Source: Tetragonia tetragonoides (Eukaryota > Streptophyta > Magnoliopsida > Caryophyllales > Aizoaceae). Taken from it: a stretch of 64,000 bases of DNA. This document shows, piece after piece, positions 20,536 to 31,521 of this stretch (position 1 is its first letter; every line of letters begins with the position of its first letter). The position numbers and the translations under genes are program-made. The notes below the pieces were generated by a model. The model saw only the letters and a program-made list of their open reading frames with translations. It did not search any database and was not told where the DNA came from. Location of the stretch: assembly GCA_038025085.1 (NCBI GenBank), contig CM076148.1:33338501-33402500 (forward strand). The letters are read 5' to 3'.

Positions 20536-21353
20536 TATTATATGCTAAGGTATGTATTTCAAGTAGATATTTTTATGGTACTTAATTAGGATTTTGAATT
20601 TTGGAAGGAAAAAGAAAATAAAATCGAAAGATGTCTCATCATGAATTAAAGCTACTTCATCGCTACCACCATAGCAGACACATGTAAACTTTATCATTTT
20701 CTTATACAGAGCCAGGGAAAGACACCACAAAAAGAATAACTAATAATGGAATTATCGTATATAATCTGTTAATAGTTGTTAACTTATATTTTGCTTTCAT
20801 TGAGCCCAATTTCGTTACCATACATAGATAATTTATTTGAATTTAAATCGTAGCGCTTTTTTTTGAAAATGCTAATGGAATGTCATATCTTCAATTAATT
20901 ATACGAGTAATATTTTTGCTACCAATTGATTGATAAGCTTAATGTTTATATAGCGTGATCAAAAGTTTAATGTTTTTCTAACAATATGAAATGATAATGT
21001 CTTGTAAGGTCTTATTAATTTGTTTTATATATTAGATTACAAGTGTTATACTGAATGGTATAAACAGTTTCATTGGTTAAAAGAGTCACATGAATGATAT
21101 TACTTACAAGAAAGTCGATGATTATCTAACAACATGAAATCATAATATTTGCGAAAGTCAAATTTATAGTTTTTATGAATGACGTGATTAAACCAGTGTA
21201 AATGTAGATTAGATATTATAAATAATTAGCATTATATAGTTGGCGAATCAAACTATAATAATAATGTAAACGACAAATATTTAGTGTTATAACATGTGAA
21301 ATGTTTAGTAGTATAATAGGGGGTATTATGGCATATAATTGGTTTATGCAATC
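20536..21353. other. Non-coding; contains the second copy of the 15.6-kb repeat
   Basis: 20545-20760 resembles 15540-15790. The rest is AT-rich with no gene. Confidence 0.5.
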
Positions 21354-21422
<69 letters not shown>

Positions 21423-21427
21423 GAATA

Positions 21428-21472
<45 letters not shown>
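21354..21472 (+). repeat. (AAT)n microsatellite, about 120 bp
   Basis: Nearly pure AAT/ATA triplets with a short interruption near 21421. Poly-Ile, poly-Leu and poly-Tyr frames here are artefacts. Confidence 0.95.
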
Positions 21473-21564
21473 GGAAAATAATATAATGCAAATGGGTAAG
21501 GGTATAAACTTAGACAGTAATTTGTAAAATATGTATGTGAAATGTTTAATAACACTAGTTATTG

Positions 21565-21812
21565 TATAGGGGTATAGGAGATAGGGTATAGCGCATAGGA
21601 CATATGGCATAGGGTATAGGGTATATGGCATAGGATAGTATAGGGTATAGGGTATAGGGTATAGGGTATAGGGTATAGGGTATAGGGTAAAGGGTATAGG
21701 GTATAGGGTATAGGGTATAGGGTATAGGGTATAGGGTTTAGGGTTTAGGGTTTAGGTTATAGGGTAAGAGTATAGGGTTTAGGGTTTAGGGTTAAAGTTT
21801 AGGGTTTAGGTT
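21565..21812 (+). repeat. Telomere-like tract: TATAGGG heptamers grading into TTTAGGG
   Basis: After a ragged lead-in (21565-21638), about 14 nearly perfect TATAGGG heptamers run from about 21639 to 21735. They then pass into about seven TTTAGGG heptamers, the canonical plant telomere repeat, interrupted near 21757-21795. The phase is kept across the change of unit. Confidence 0.9.
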
Positions 21813-22180
21813 AATTAATGTGCTACTATAACCATTTGACATGATACTAATTGGTATGATTGTGGATTGGGAGAGGTTTAGATTAATTTGCTAATATAAC
21901 CAGTTGACATGATACTAATTTGTATGAATTGTGGACTGGGCGAGGTTTAAGTTAATTTGCTACTATAATCAGTTGACATTATACTAATCGGTATGATTGT
22001 GGACTGGGAGAGGTTTAGATTAATTTGCCACTATAACCAGTTGACATGATACTAATTGGTATGATTGTGGATTGGGAAAGGTTTAGGTTAATTTGCTACT
22101 ATAACCATTTGACATGATACTAATTGGTATGATTGTGTATTGCGAGATGTTTAGGTGAAGTTGCTACTATATCTACTTTA
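21812..22180 (+). repeat. 67-bp minisatellite, about 5.5 units
   Basis: Direct repeats of a unit built on TTAATTTGCTACTATAACCA, TTGACATGATACTAATTGGT and ATGATTGTGGATTGGGAGAG, starting immediately after the telomere-like tract. Units differ by a few bases, and the last unit (22150-22180) decays. Confidence 0.9.
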
Positions 22181-22384
22181 CATGATATTAATTTCAAGTA
22201 CATTATGAAGTATTTTATCCCATTATATATGTTTACATATATAATTCAATTGTGATGGGGAAATAATTTGCAAACAATGAAGTCGCCACCAATTTTGAAG
22301 GAAACAATTGGAAAATAGGAGTTAGGTTGACTGCAAGGGCTTGCTTGAGTCTTCAAATTCTGAAATCTCTGTAATTAATTCGCC

Positions 22385-22700
22385 ACCAGTTCGTTTTGCT
22401 ACTAAAGTTTAATTGTATGTGTAAATTATTTTCGTTAGCATTTGTAATGATTATGCTACTAGAATTGACATTAGGTGCGGACAAATATCTATAGATCTCA
22501 TGGTCTTTTTTGTTTTTGTTTTTAGTGCAAATATCACACTAACGCTATAATCTGTAAGTATAGAGAGGTATAGAGTACATTGTATGTTACTATTACTAAT
22601 TTTGCTACAAATACTCCAATGACATATTAATTATTTGTTTAATAAAATAAAGTGTCTCTAAAATAAAATATGATTTTGTAATAATATGATAAATTGACAA
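22385..22700 (+). repeat. Local dispersed repeat, copy 2 (first block)
   Basis: Homologous to 17850-18170 and 29645-29935: GCTACTAAAGTTTAATTG, CTACTAGAATTGACATTAGG, TATAGATCTCATGG, ATAATCTGTAAGTATAGAGAGG. Further blocks of the same copy lie at about 23455-23520 and 24188-24345, split by inserted sequence. Confidence 0.7.
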
Positions 22701-24187
22701 TTCCACTATCAAATATAACAAAAAGAATACAACAAACGCAAAATTAACATATATATCAGTATTAGCTTATTGTTATAACTAGTTACATTTTCCGTGCGAT
22801 GTATGATTTGTGTGTTTATAACAGCTAAAATATTGTCATTAGTACAAACTTGAAACAAATTATTCACCCATGGCACATATTATTATGAAATTTCTAATAT
22901 GTGGACCTCGTTTTTTCTATACTCATCAAATCAACTTTCTTACTTTCCTGTGTTAATTCTAATTGCATGCCCCGCGTAATAGACGATTTTATATGAATAT
23001 ATTTAGTTCCAATAAAAATAATGTTTGGTAATAATTTATTAGATACATATGCATAATGGAAGATACATGCACCTATACTAATAGTACTAATTGAATATAC
23101 ATGCACCTATACTATGAAATTAAGATAATAATTAAATATTACTAATAGAAGATACATGCACCTATACTATTTTGATGACATGTCAATATTTGCTTAAGTG
23201 TTCAAACCTACGTGTCAATATATGCTTGTGTGTCAATCCTACGTGTCAATCTAGCAATGGTGCACATTCACTTATATATATATATATAGATTGTGCTCGT
23301 AACCACAAGTGTAAGTAGTCAAACATAATATATACTTCATATCTCAAGAGTTACATGCATATATAGTCAAATAAACCTATTTTTAAATAATACTTTTTTA
23401 TTTTATTTTGGGTTCAAGGAAAAGAAAAATTGTCATTCATGAAATGTCAAAATACATTTACAAATATAAATTTCTCGAAACAAGTGCGAATCTAAAATAA
23501 AAATACGAATATATATAATTATTAAAAAGAATTATACGTAAATATTTTCGAACATTATTGCTTGAAAGATGTCTTTCACGCATCGTCCAATTTTTGGGTG
23601 CCCACGCATTATCCCTTTGATCGAAGATGATCACCATATGTGCAACACGTATTTGGAAATATAGATCCTCTTGATATAGAAGATCCAACTTGTCTTCGCA
23701 TCTCAACAAAATAAAAAAGATCCAACAATAATCTAAATAGGATCTCATCAATCTAACAAATCTAGAAAATCTTATAATACGTGACTAGAAAGACTCTCAT
23801 ATAGAGAGAGAAACTAATGCTCCTTTTGATTCAACTTAATTTTACTTAAATTCAGTTGAATCTAGTTCAAGTGCAACTTTATCACTCAAATAACTTTTTA
23901 ATCCCAATTAAATTAATAATGATAACTATGTTACCGGAAATATTTCATAGAATACTTTCAAATGAGTCCAATATTGAAAATATTTGGACGAATTTTAAAT
24001 GGTTAACGGTCAATTAAAAAAATCAGTCCAGTTCAATTCAATTCAGTTTAGTTCAGCTTTTTCCAATTAATCAAACGGAGCTTAACTCTCACAAATGGAG
24101 AGACCTTTATTCTACGAAAAAAATATCAAAAATACTAATGAACAAACTAAAGTACATTTGGTTTTTTATTTTTACTTTTTTGTAATA
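22701..24187. other. AT-rich inserts splitting repeat copy 2, no gene
   Basis: Includes ACTAGTTACATTTTCCGTGC near 22777 (also at 9608), a phrase repeated three times (AGATACATGCACCTATACTA near 23060, 23097 and 23151), and a (TA)n run near 23273. No coding region recognised. Confidence 0.5.
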
Positions 24188-24345
24188 ATAGCATTAGTTA
24201 ATTATTTTATTAACACTGTGTAGATAATAATCATATATTTCTATTTCATGAATTTCCTCGTCTAATTTAAACACTAAATTAAGGACATTGGTTTTTAGAG
24301 ATTATTATTCAATTGGCTCGACCTTTTTAGTCAATGGCGCATCTA
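24188..24345 (+). repeat. Local dispersed repeat, copy 2 (last block)
   Basis: Matches 18225-18395: AATAATCATATATTTCTATT, CTAAATTAAGGACATT, CAATTGGCTCGACC. It is interrupted on its right by the (TA)n tract and the TIR element. Confidence 0.7.
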
Positions 24346-24347
24346 AT

Positions 24348-24418
<71 letters not shown>
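24346..24418. repeat. (TA)n microsatellite at the left flank of the TIR element
   Basis: About 34 TA units. A second (TA)n run (28920-28952) sits at the other end of the element. This suggests insertion into a TA microsatellite, with the flanking TA as the duplicated target. Confidence 0.9.
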
Positions 24419-24419
<1 letters not shown>

Positions 24420-24598
24420 CTACAGCGAGATGGGGAGAAGTGATCTACACCATTGATCGCTCTAATCGAACGATCCAGACTACACCCGAAAATTAAAACG
24501 TACAGTGGCAAAATTGTAAAAAACTGAAGTTTTGCTTCTCCTATATAATCCTTTTCCTTCATTTTCAAGCCCAACCGAGAGAAGAGAGACTACGTGAG

Positions 24599-24691
24599 AT
24601 GGAAGCAGAGGTTCAAAGAGAGATTGATCCTGAAGAAGAGAGATTAAGCTCTTCAACTCATGTGATTTTGTTTAGCTTTTCGATTTTGAAG
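24599..24691 (+). other. Exon-like segment with a splice-donor consensus inside the TIR element
   Basis: An ATG at 24599 opens MEAEVQREIDPEEERLSSSTH... in a purine-rich exon-like context. It ends at GAAG followed by GTAAGTTT (24692), and what follows is T-rich like a plant intron. It may be a captured first exon. The protein is not recognised. Confidence 0.3.
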
Positions 24692-26011
24692 GTAAGTTTT
24701 GATCGAATTTTGTGCTTTCTTCGATTTCTAGGGTTTAATTTGTGTCAATATTCGATTTTTAGGTTATTTTTCCATCGTCTATGTTGATTTATAGAGTTGT
24801 GTCAGTATCAATATTCGATTTCTAGGTTTTCTTCGAATTTCGACTCATTCTTCTATTTTATTGTTGAATCGCTACTCATCTCTTCTGTTTTGTTGTTGTA
24901 TTAGTTTATAACTCCTATCTGTTTTTGCGATTGAAATTTCGAGCTAGGTTTTTCTTCGATTTTGTCTTTTGTTCAAATTTGTTGTTCCTTTTTGTTAATT
25001 CCTTTTCTATTTTGATTTTACTTACTGTTATGTGTTCTCAATTTTCTATCTATATTTTGTTTAGAATTGGTTCATTGCTATTGTATTCTTGCTAAAAGGA
25101 GTTATCGTTGTATTTGATTTTAGGAACTGCTTTAGGTTTTCAGTTTTCTAGCTATTAGGTTAGCTACTCTTAATTGACCTCCTATACAACAAAAGTGACC
25201 TATTCAAAACCACTAAGTGACCATTGTATTTTCTCATTGATGTTGTTGAAGCTGCAAAATATTTTGATAATAGTGGCATACATTTTAATGTTCATATTAG
25301 GTTAGCTAGTCGAAGTGACCCCTTATACAAAGAACAATGACCCTTTGTACATCAAAAAGTGACCCTTTGTGATAGTTTTCTTCATTTATCTGCTGTGCGA
25401 TTTCATACTCGTGATATTTATCACCCATAGCAGTGTTGCTCGTTCAAGTTTCATAGAGCACTGTTTCCTTGTTAGTTGTTTCCCTGTGCCTATTTCCGAT
25501 GGTGTGGAACACTTTAGTTGATGCTAAAACTGCTAATTAATGTTGATAACAAAAGACGAAGGGCCGGTAAAGAAGTTGCTCATGCTTCAAAATTCATGTT
25601 TATTTGTTGGTATTGATATTGTTCGTTTATTATTCTATAAATCTTAAGGTGAACCAATGGTAGTGAGCCTGCTTGTTTCTCTTTCATTTTTGTCACAGAA
25701 GTATTTGATTGGGTACATGGCATAAGGTTTGGTTTGTCATTGTCAGTTTTGAGCAGTGTCAACTAGGGGCTTTTATTTTGCAGGATTTTTCAAAGAAGAA
25801 ACAAAGTGGGAAAGATGGGCTTTTGTCCTCCTATAAGTGACCCTGGACAAGCTTACAAGTGACCCTGCACATACTAACAAGTGACCCCTCTCTCTGTTAC
25901 AAGTGATCCCTTATACTCTGATCTCTTTCTCTTTATAAAGTGACCATTCAATTTTACTGCAGTGTACTTTCAATTTTTAGTCATTTATTTAGGCATTTAC
26001 TTGGCCTTTTT

Positions 26012-26081
26012 AGTCTATTAGCTCAATGGTAGAGCATTTGTGCAATGCATAAAAGATGTGGGTTCAAATCCCACATGGACT
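26012..26081 (+). tRNA. tRNA-like sequence in the TIR element (probable pseudogene)
   Basis: Acceptor AGTCTAT/ATGGACT (one G-T pair), D arm GCTC-AATGGTA-GAGC, T arm GTGGG-TTCAAAT-CCCAC. The anticodon stem TTTGT/ATAAA leaves a 7-nt loop GCAATGC that lacks the invariant T33, so it is unlikely to be a working tRNA. AAT would be the formal anticodon. Its inverted partner is at 26403-26472. Confidence 0.5.
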
Positions 26082-26402
26082 TCTTGTTATCTTGGATTAT
26101 TATAGTTAGAAAGAAGTGACCCCTTCTCCCCTTTTACTGCTCAACATTAGTAATTTAGGTAGTGTATGCTTTATATGACCTTGCAAAATGTTATAAGTGA
26201 CCCTTCTTCATTTTTAAAATGACCCCTCAAAACTTATGCAATCCACATCATAGTAGGTGTCATGGTAAAATTCGTACAGACTACAACAGTTAGACATACA
26301 TGCCCATGGGATTGCCCTACACAACAACCAATTTTAATGTAGAGCTAAAGGAAACACGTGGTAAATCCTCATATGCCCAAAAGTGACTAATTGTCAAGTA
26401 GT

Positions 26403-26472
26403 AGCCTATGTAGGATTCGAACCTACATTCATTGTGCAAAGCACATTGCTCTACCAATTGAGCTAATAGGCT
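26403..26472 (-). tRNA. tRNA-like sequence, inverted partner of the one at 26012
   Basis: On the minus strand: acceptor AGCCTAT/ATAGGCT, D arm GCTC-AATTGGTA-GAGC, T arm GTAGG-TTCGAAT-CCTAC. The anticodon arm AATGTGCTTTGCACAATG folds with a 3-nt loop or not canonically. It is closely related to the three other tRNA-like copies in the window. Confidence 0.5.
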
Positions 26473-28916
26473 TCCATATCAATACCAATAGGACATAAGA
26501 ATGTTCTTCATATATAGCAAGAAAAAGCAGCTAATCAAACTTACAAGTTATCATAAGCTAATTATAAAGTGACCCCAACAACACTTACGAGTGACCCTCA
26601 AAAGAAAAAGAAAAGAGCATGCAAAAGTAGCTCAAAGTACCAAGTAGACAGTATTACAAAAATAGAGAGAGCATCCCTATGAAAATTACAAGACTAGTAT
26701 AAAAATTGCATAAACATGAAACAAACGCATGAACCTAATGATAAGTTACCATAAGTTGATGATAAAATGACCTCAACAACACTTAAGAGTGACCCTCAAA
26801 ATAAGTGGTGACTTGGTAAGAGCTAGCAAAGCAGCTCAAAGTACTAAGTAAACACCCGACCTGACAGCTAATACAAAACTAGACAGAGCATACTACAAAA
26901 GAGCACCAACAGACAGCCATTTACAATTGAGCACCAAAAATAAATATAATCCATTCACAATAGTGAAACCTCGCACCGAAGATTACATGGACCTATATAA
27001 TACTTAGGTTCACCCTCAAAGAATAAGGTAAGAACCACTAGAAGCAACTCAAATTGCCAAGTAGACTGTGATAAATAACAAAACTAAACAAAGAAGAGAC
27101 ATACTATACTAGAGTAGTCAGCATAACGAGAAAAAAAAAACCCGTGAAGAATATGGCATACATAATGCAATGTCTAATCCAGATAGGAAACAACAAAAGC
27201 ACGCAGATGGTTAAAAACAAAGGCAATGCCATGGGATTGCCTCCAAATATGGGGAATGGTGACACGCGGATGGTTAAAAACAAAGGCAATGCAATGGGAT
27301 CGCCTCCAAATATGTCAGATGCTCACGCAATCAATGGAAAGTCGGGACCCTTACTCCCCTGCTCTAAGAAGCGTAAGACATGATCATACATTTACTTAAA
27401 ACAATTACAAGTTATCAATTGTGTTCGGTATGCAAATCCAACCTTGCCTCAAATTTCATAAGATAAAAGTGACCCCTCGTATTTCATAAAATTACCCATT
27501 TCATAACATAAAGTGACCCTTATTTTTTGCTAATTAGAAACAACAAAATCGACCAAACTAGTGTTCTTGGGTATTTATCCAAACTTAAACTAAACTAAAT
27601 TTTGTAATTTTTGGCTTTCATTTAATCTATTATAAAAATGACCCTAAACTCTCATAAAAGTGACTCTAAACTCTCATAAAAATGACCCTAAAACTCTCAT
27701 AAAAGTGACTGTAAGTTGTGTTACAGACTTACAGTTATACAAAATATTCATCACAAGTAAAAGAATACAACAAACTGTTAGATGAATATGAGAATATCAC
27801 AACCAATAACATGACAATTAAAGAATATTGTAAAAGTTTAGCACCAAGAGGGGTGTATCTTCATTAGTATTTGTTGAGAATGTAAATTGTTATACACAAC
27901 AAAGTTTTGAACTAGCTGAATTAATATTTCTTGAGCAACAAGGGTGCGGGTGTGTGCATTTGTACTTTTTGAACTGCAAATGATAATTACCGGAAGCAAA
28001 TTCGCACACAAAATAGCTACTGGAACAACATCATTGAGCAAAATGGGTAAAAATACAATCTTCTGTGTTACAGTTATCCCAACTTTCAGAGATAAGCAAA
28101 AGTAATCTCACATTGACAGATATATGATCTGTTAAAAATGACCCTGTATTCTCATAAAACTGATCCTAAATTCTCATATAAGTGACCCTGACTTGTTTTC
28201 CAGTTATCCCAACTATATGCGAGTAAAAGAATCCAATGGTTAGCCCACCAACATGAAGATTCACATGACAACACTCAATTCAAGCAATTCTTAAAGACAT
28301 TCCAATCGAAGCAAATGTAATTCAAGAACAATAACAAACAACAACAAAACCCCCTATTTTTCGCTACAAAACCCTAAAACTCCGAAAACTGCTCAATACA
28401 TTGCATATGAATGGAAATAGAACAAAAACCGCATAATAACTAAGAACAACAACAAATTAAAACAATAATTACATTCCAAACACGAACATGAAACCCTAAT
28501 TTCAGCAAATTGCCCAAAAAGTTATCAAAAACTAACCTCAAGTTATCAAATCGCTATGGTTTGGTTCTTTAAATCTGACTCCTTGTTCTTTGGCGAATTT
28601 GGAAGCACAACTGCATTCTGGGAGATGGAAAATAAAAGGAGAAGAGTATTGGGAAAGGAGGGAGAAGAAAACAGAGAAGCATTGGCAGAGGAAGGAGAAG
28701 AAGTAATAACCTAACGTTCGACTATTCAGGAGAGAGAAAGGAAAGCATTTCTTTTTTTTCGTTTTTGATTTCAAAGAAGAAAATCTATAGTTCAGTGTAT
28801 TTACGATCGTGCCATTAATGAAACAGGATGAATATGAAGCGTTAGATCAGGGCGATTGGATGGTTGAGATCACTTCTCACCATCTCACCGTAACATCCCT
28901 TCTCACCAGATCCCTA

Positions 28917-28952
<36 letters not shown>

Positions 28953-28956
<4 letters not shown>

Positions 28957-29454
28957 TATAAAAGTTGGATTCTTTCTGTGCGATGATGATATGTATTAGG
29001 AAATACAGTTAATGCAGAATGAGTTTATTTATTAATTGAATTACTTATTAGAATTAGTGTACATATACTGTTTTTATTCTCCATCTAAATTTAGTCGTAT
29101 CTCCATTATAAATGATTTTCTATTTGGTAATATTGAAATGTCAATGTTACGTAAGGTTAAATTACTACGACTTATCTGGTATACTAAAACTAAAGATCGT
29201 TAAAACTTCATGTTTAATGTGTCAATGGAAAGAACAAAGTTCATGTATTGTGGAAATTGTAGTGATACTTGATAATCACACCAAATCAAACATCTAAAAC
29301 AATAAAAATTTTGATTAACCATGGGAATGATACTCTAAACACAAATGAAATAACAACGATATGTAATATAATGGTAACTGATAGAAAATTTTGCATCTTA
29401 GTGAAATTACTCATATTAATTTGATAAATAATGGTTACTTTATTAAAAGGATGT
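28953..29454. other. Non-coding, AT-rich
   Basis: No gene or repeat recognised; short frames have no family resemblance. Confidence 0.5.
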
Positions 29455-29965
29455 ATGATAAGGATTTTAGGGTATACAATTTAGGATATAGGATATAAGT
29501 CATTTTGCTTCTATGACGGTTTAGGGGTATAAAGTATATGTCAGTTTGCTACAAATATTGTTATATAATGTAAATGGTATGGGGTATAAGGGTTAAAATA
29601 TAGGGTATAAGATATAAGGTTTAGAGTATGATTTGATATAAAAGTTCAATTTGCTACTAAAGTTTAATAGAATACATGTAAATGGTTTCGTTACCATTTT
29701 TAATGACTTTTCTACTAGAATTGTTTTTATGAGTACTTTGCTACTAGGATTGATATTCGGTGCGAACATATCTATAGATCTCATGTATTACATTAACTCT
29801 ATAATCTGTAAGTAAATATAGAGAGATATAGGGTATATATTCCTAATTTTTGCTACGATTATGAAATAACTTATTAGTTAGTTGTTTAATAAAATAAAAT
29901 GTCTCTAAAATAATAAATAAAAATTGTATCTGTAATAATATACTTACAGTATAATAAATTGACCA
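29455..29965 (+). repeat. Local dispersed repeat, copy 3
   Basis: Homologous to 17816-18170 and 22385-22700. Its left part contains scattered TATAGGG-like words (AGGATATAGGATATAAG, ATATAGGGTATAAG). This suggests that the telomere-like heptamer tract at 21.6 kb arose by expansion of sequence already present in this repeat. Confidence 0.65.
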
Positions 29966-30364
29966 TTAGTGTTATAGCTAAGGTCTATTAATTAGCGTAC
30001 GATAATCCATCAAGATAGATCAAAAGGTTGAGCTTTTTCACTTGATAAAGAGGTCATGTGTTGTTCACATGTTCATTAATGGTACTTTTGTAATTTGCAT
30101 AAGCTTATAACACTAAAAACTAAAAATGAAAAAAATAAAAACCAACTTCGCCCACTGCTGGTCAGTGCCATGGCTGAGCTACATGTCGCCGGCATCGATA
30201 ACCCAGATTGTAAACTCCACCGGAGAAGATGAACTGAGAATTAAAAATCAGAAGCTTGATCAATTCGCTATTGGTCCAATCAAACCAAGCAAATATGGGG
30301 AGCAAAGACACACTAAGAACCCCCACAATAGAGAAACCCAAGTTAAATTAAAGCATGTTCATCA
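29966..30364. other. Left flank of the gag-only retrotransposon insertion
   Basis: AT-rich. The 80-codon frame at 30126-30368 has no recognised family and is cut by the insertion. The same target continues at 36896. Confidence 0.4.
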
Positions 30365-30369
30365 ATGAT

Positions 30370-31123
30370 TGTAGGCACTAAAAATTTATTAAGTGCCTTA
30401 ATTGAATTAATTAGTTATTTTGGGCTAAAGTATATTTAGCTTAATTTAATTTATTAATCCCGCAAATTAAGATGGGCCAAAAGCCATCAAAATGAGCTTA
30501 TTTTTAACCCTTGGGCCAACCCACACCTGTTGGGCCAAATAAACAGTTAAATCGGCCAAACCCACAAGAAAAGACTACCAAATCAAGAAATTGGGCCAGT
30601 CCATGACTACCAAGCTCGTTAGGGAATCGGAGCTCCCTGTTGCTCTCTATAAATACCGAAGTCTCACTTCATTCCAGAGGTTGTAAATTATCTACAAGCA
30701 GAAAGCCCTGCCGGAGCATTTCCTCCACCACCTTTGCAACCTTGATCGAGATTCAAGTCTTCAAAGACCCTCGATCAAGAACATTCAAATTGAATAGCTG
30801 CAGAAGCACAACCTCAACGATTTACAAGTCATCACAAGGTGCACATACATCACAACAGTTACATTTGAGATCAAGCCTAGGCCCTCGAATCCAGTCCTAC
30901 GTGTTCACCGCAACATTCGGAGGATACATAACTACTTTGTTCGAGATCAAGTCATTCGACCCTCGACTCAAAGTCTATGTGGAGACAGAATTAGAGGATT
31001 TATTTATTTTTTCATTGTAACAGATAGAATTACAGAGATTGTAACCCATACATTCAAATCAATACAAATCAAATTATATTTGTTCAACTTATTTTTGTCT
31101 ACGCATTAATTTTGTTGTCTACA
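30370..31123 (+). repeat. 5' LTR of the gag-only element
   Basis: Starts TGTAGGCACT and ends TTGTTGTCTACA, 754 bp, with a TATA-like CTCTATAAATACCG at about 30645. Small ORFs inside are matched in the other LTR and are not genes. Confidence 0.93.
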
Positions 31124-31146
31124 AATTTTGGCACGCTCTGTGGGAC
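31124..31146 (+). promoter_or_regulatory. Primer-binding-site region
   Basis: Immediately after the 5' LTR comes TTTTGGCACGCTCTGTGGGA, placed where plant Ty3/Gypsy elements have a tRNA-complementary PBS (compare the common TGGCGCCGTCTGTGGGA type). I cannot name the tRNA. Confidence 0.7.
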
Positions 31147-31521
31147 CTCTCTGCCTCTCATCTCTGTCTCCTCAACAAATCACATCAACTCTGCTACAGT
31201 TAACATGGAATCAAGAAGAAATATGTCTCGGCATCCCTACAAATCATTTGGATCAGCAGCACAATGGTCTACAAGTGATGTTGTTGCGCCCAATAATCAA
31301 CTTGGTAAGGCTACCAGAAGATGACAAAAGTTGCTAGCACCATTACTATTCAATCACCTTCGTTAGCTCTTAAAGGGTCTCGTGAATCACTTTTGTTCGG
31401 CGTTAAGCGTTCAGGTGATACAAAACATGCGACTGCTTCACCAACATGAGAGCAAAGTACAAAAGATGTAGTCGAGAAGATCCTCACTCATATCAACCTA
31501 ACGCTCCGATCGTCGCCCCAT

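Larger units (their letters stand above)
25189..28190 (+). repeat. Field of about 30 AGTGACCC-like motifs
   Basis: Copies of (A)AAGTGACCC(C/T) and one-base variants recur, all on the plus strand. Examples lie near 25193, 25214, 25313, 25357, 25834, 25856, 25879, 25937, 26113, 26196, 26572, 26590, 26786, 27467, 27510, 27640-27705, 28137 and 28180. Spacing is irregular, often 15-30 bp within clusters. No ORF runs through them. Confidence 0.75.
24419..28919. mobile_element. Non-autonomous TIR element flanked by (TA)n, about 4.5 kb
   Basis: The left end (GAGATGGGGAGAAGTGATC at about 24428) and the right end, whose reverse complement has GAGATGGTGAGAAGTGATCT, are inverted copies. Similarity of roughly 70% extends for about 120 bp; the right end has some 22 extra outer bases, so the left may be slightly truncated. 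There is no transposase. The ends carry exon/intron-like sequence (24550-24700 with a GTAAGT donor; 28540-28790 on the minus strand). The middle holds an inverted pair of tRNA-like sequences and some 30 AGTGACCC-like motifs. Long TIRs suggest a Mutator-like or Pack-TIR element; TA-microsatellite targeting recalls rice Micron-type elements. Both assignments are inference. Confidence 0.6.

Noticed and set aside
21216..21631. Several frames of poly-Ile, poly-Leu or poly-Tyr
   Set aside because: They are translations of the AAT microsatellite in different frames.
24356..24574. 75-codon minus-strand frame
   Set aside because: Two fifths of it is Tyr-Ile repeats from the (TA)n tract.
30640..31020. 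126-codon frame in the 5' LTR, repeated as a 113-codon frame at 36409-36750
   Set aside because: It lies entirely in the LTR, differs by a stop between the two LTR copies, and has no protein family resemblance.
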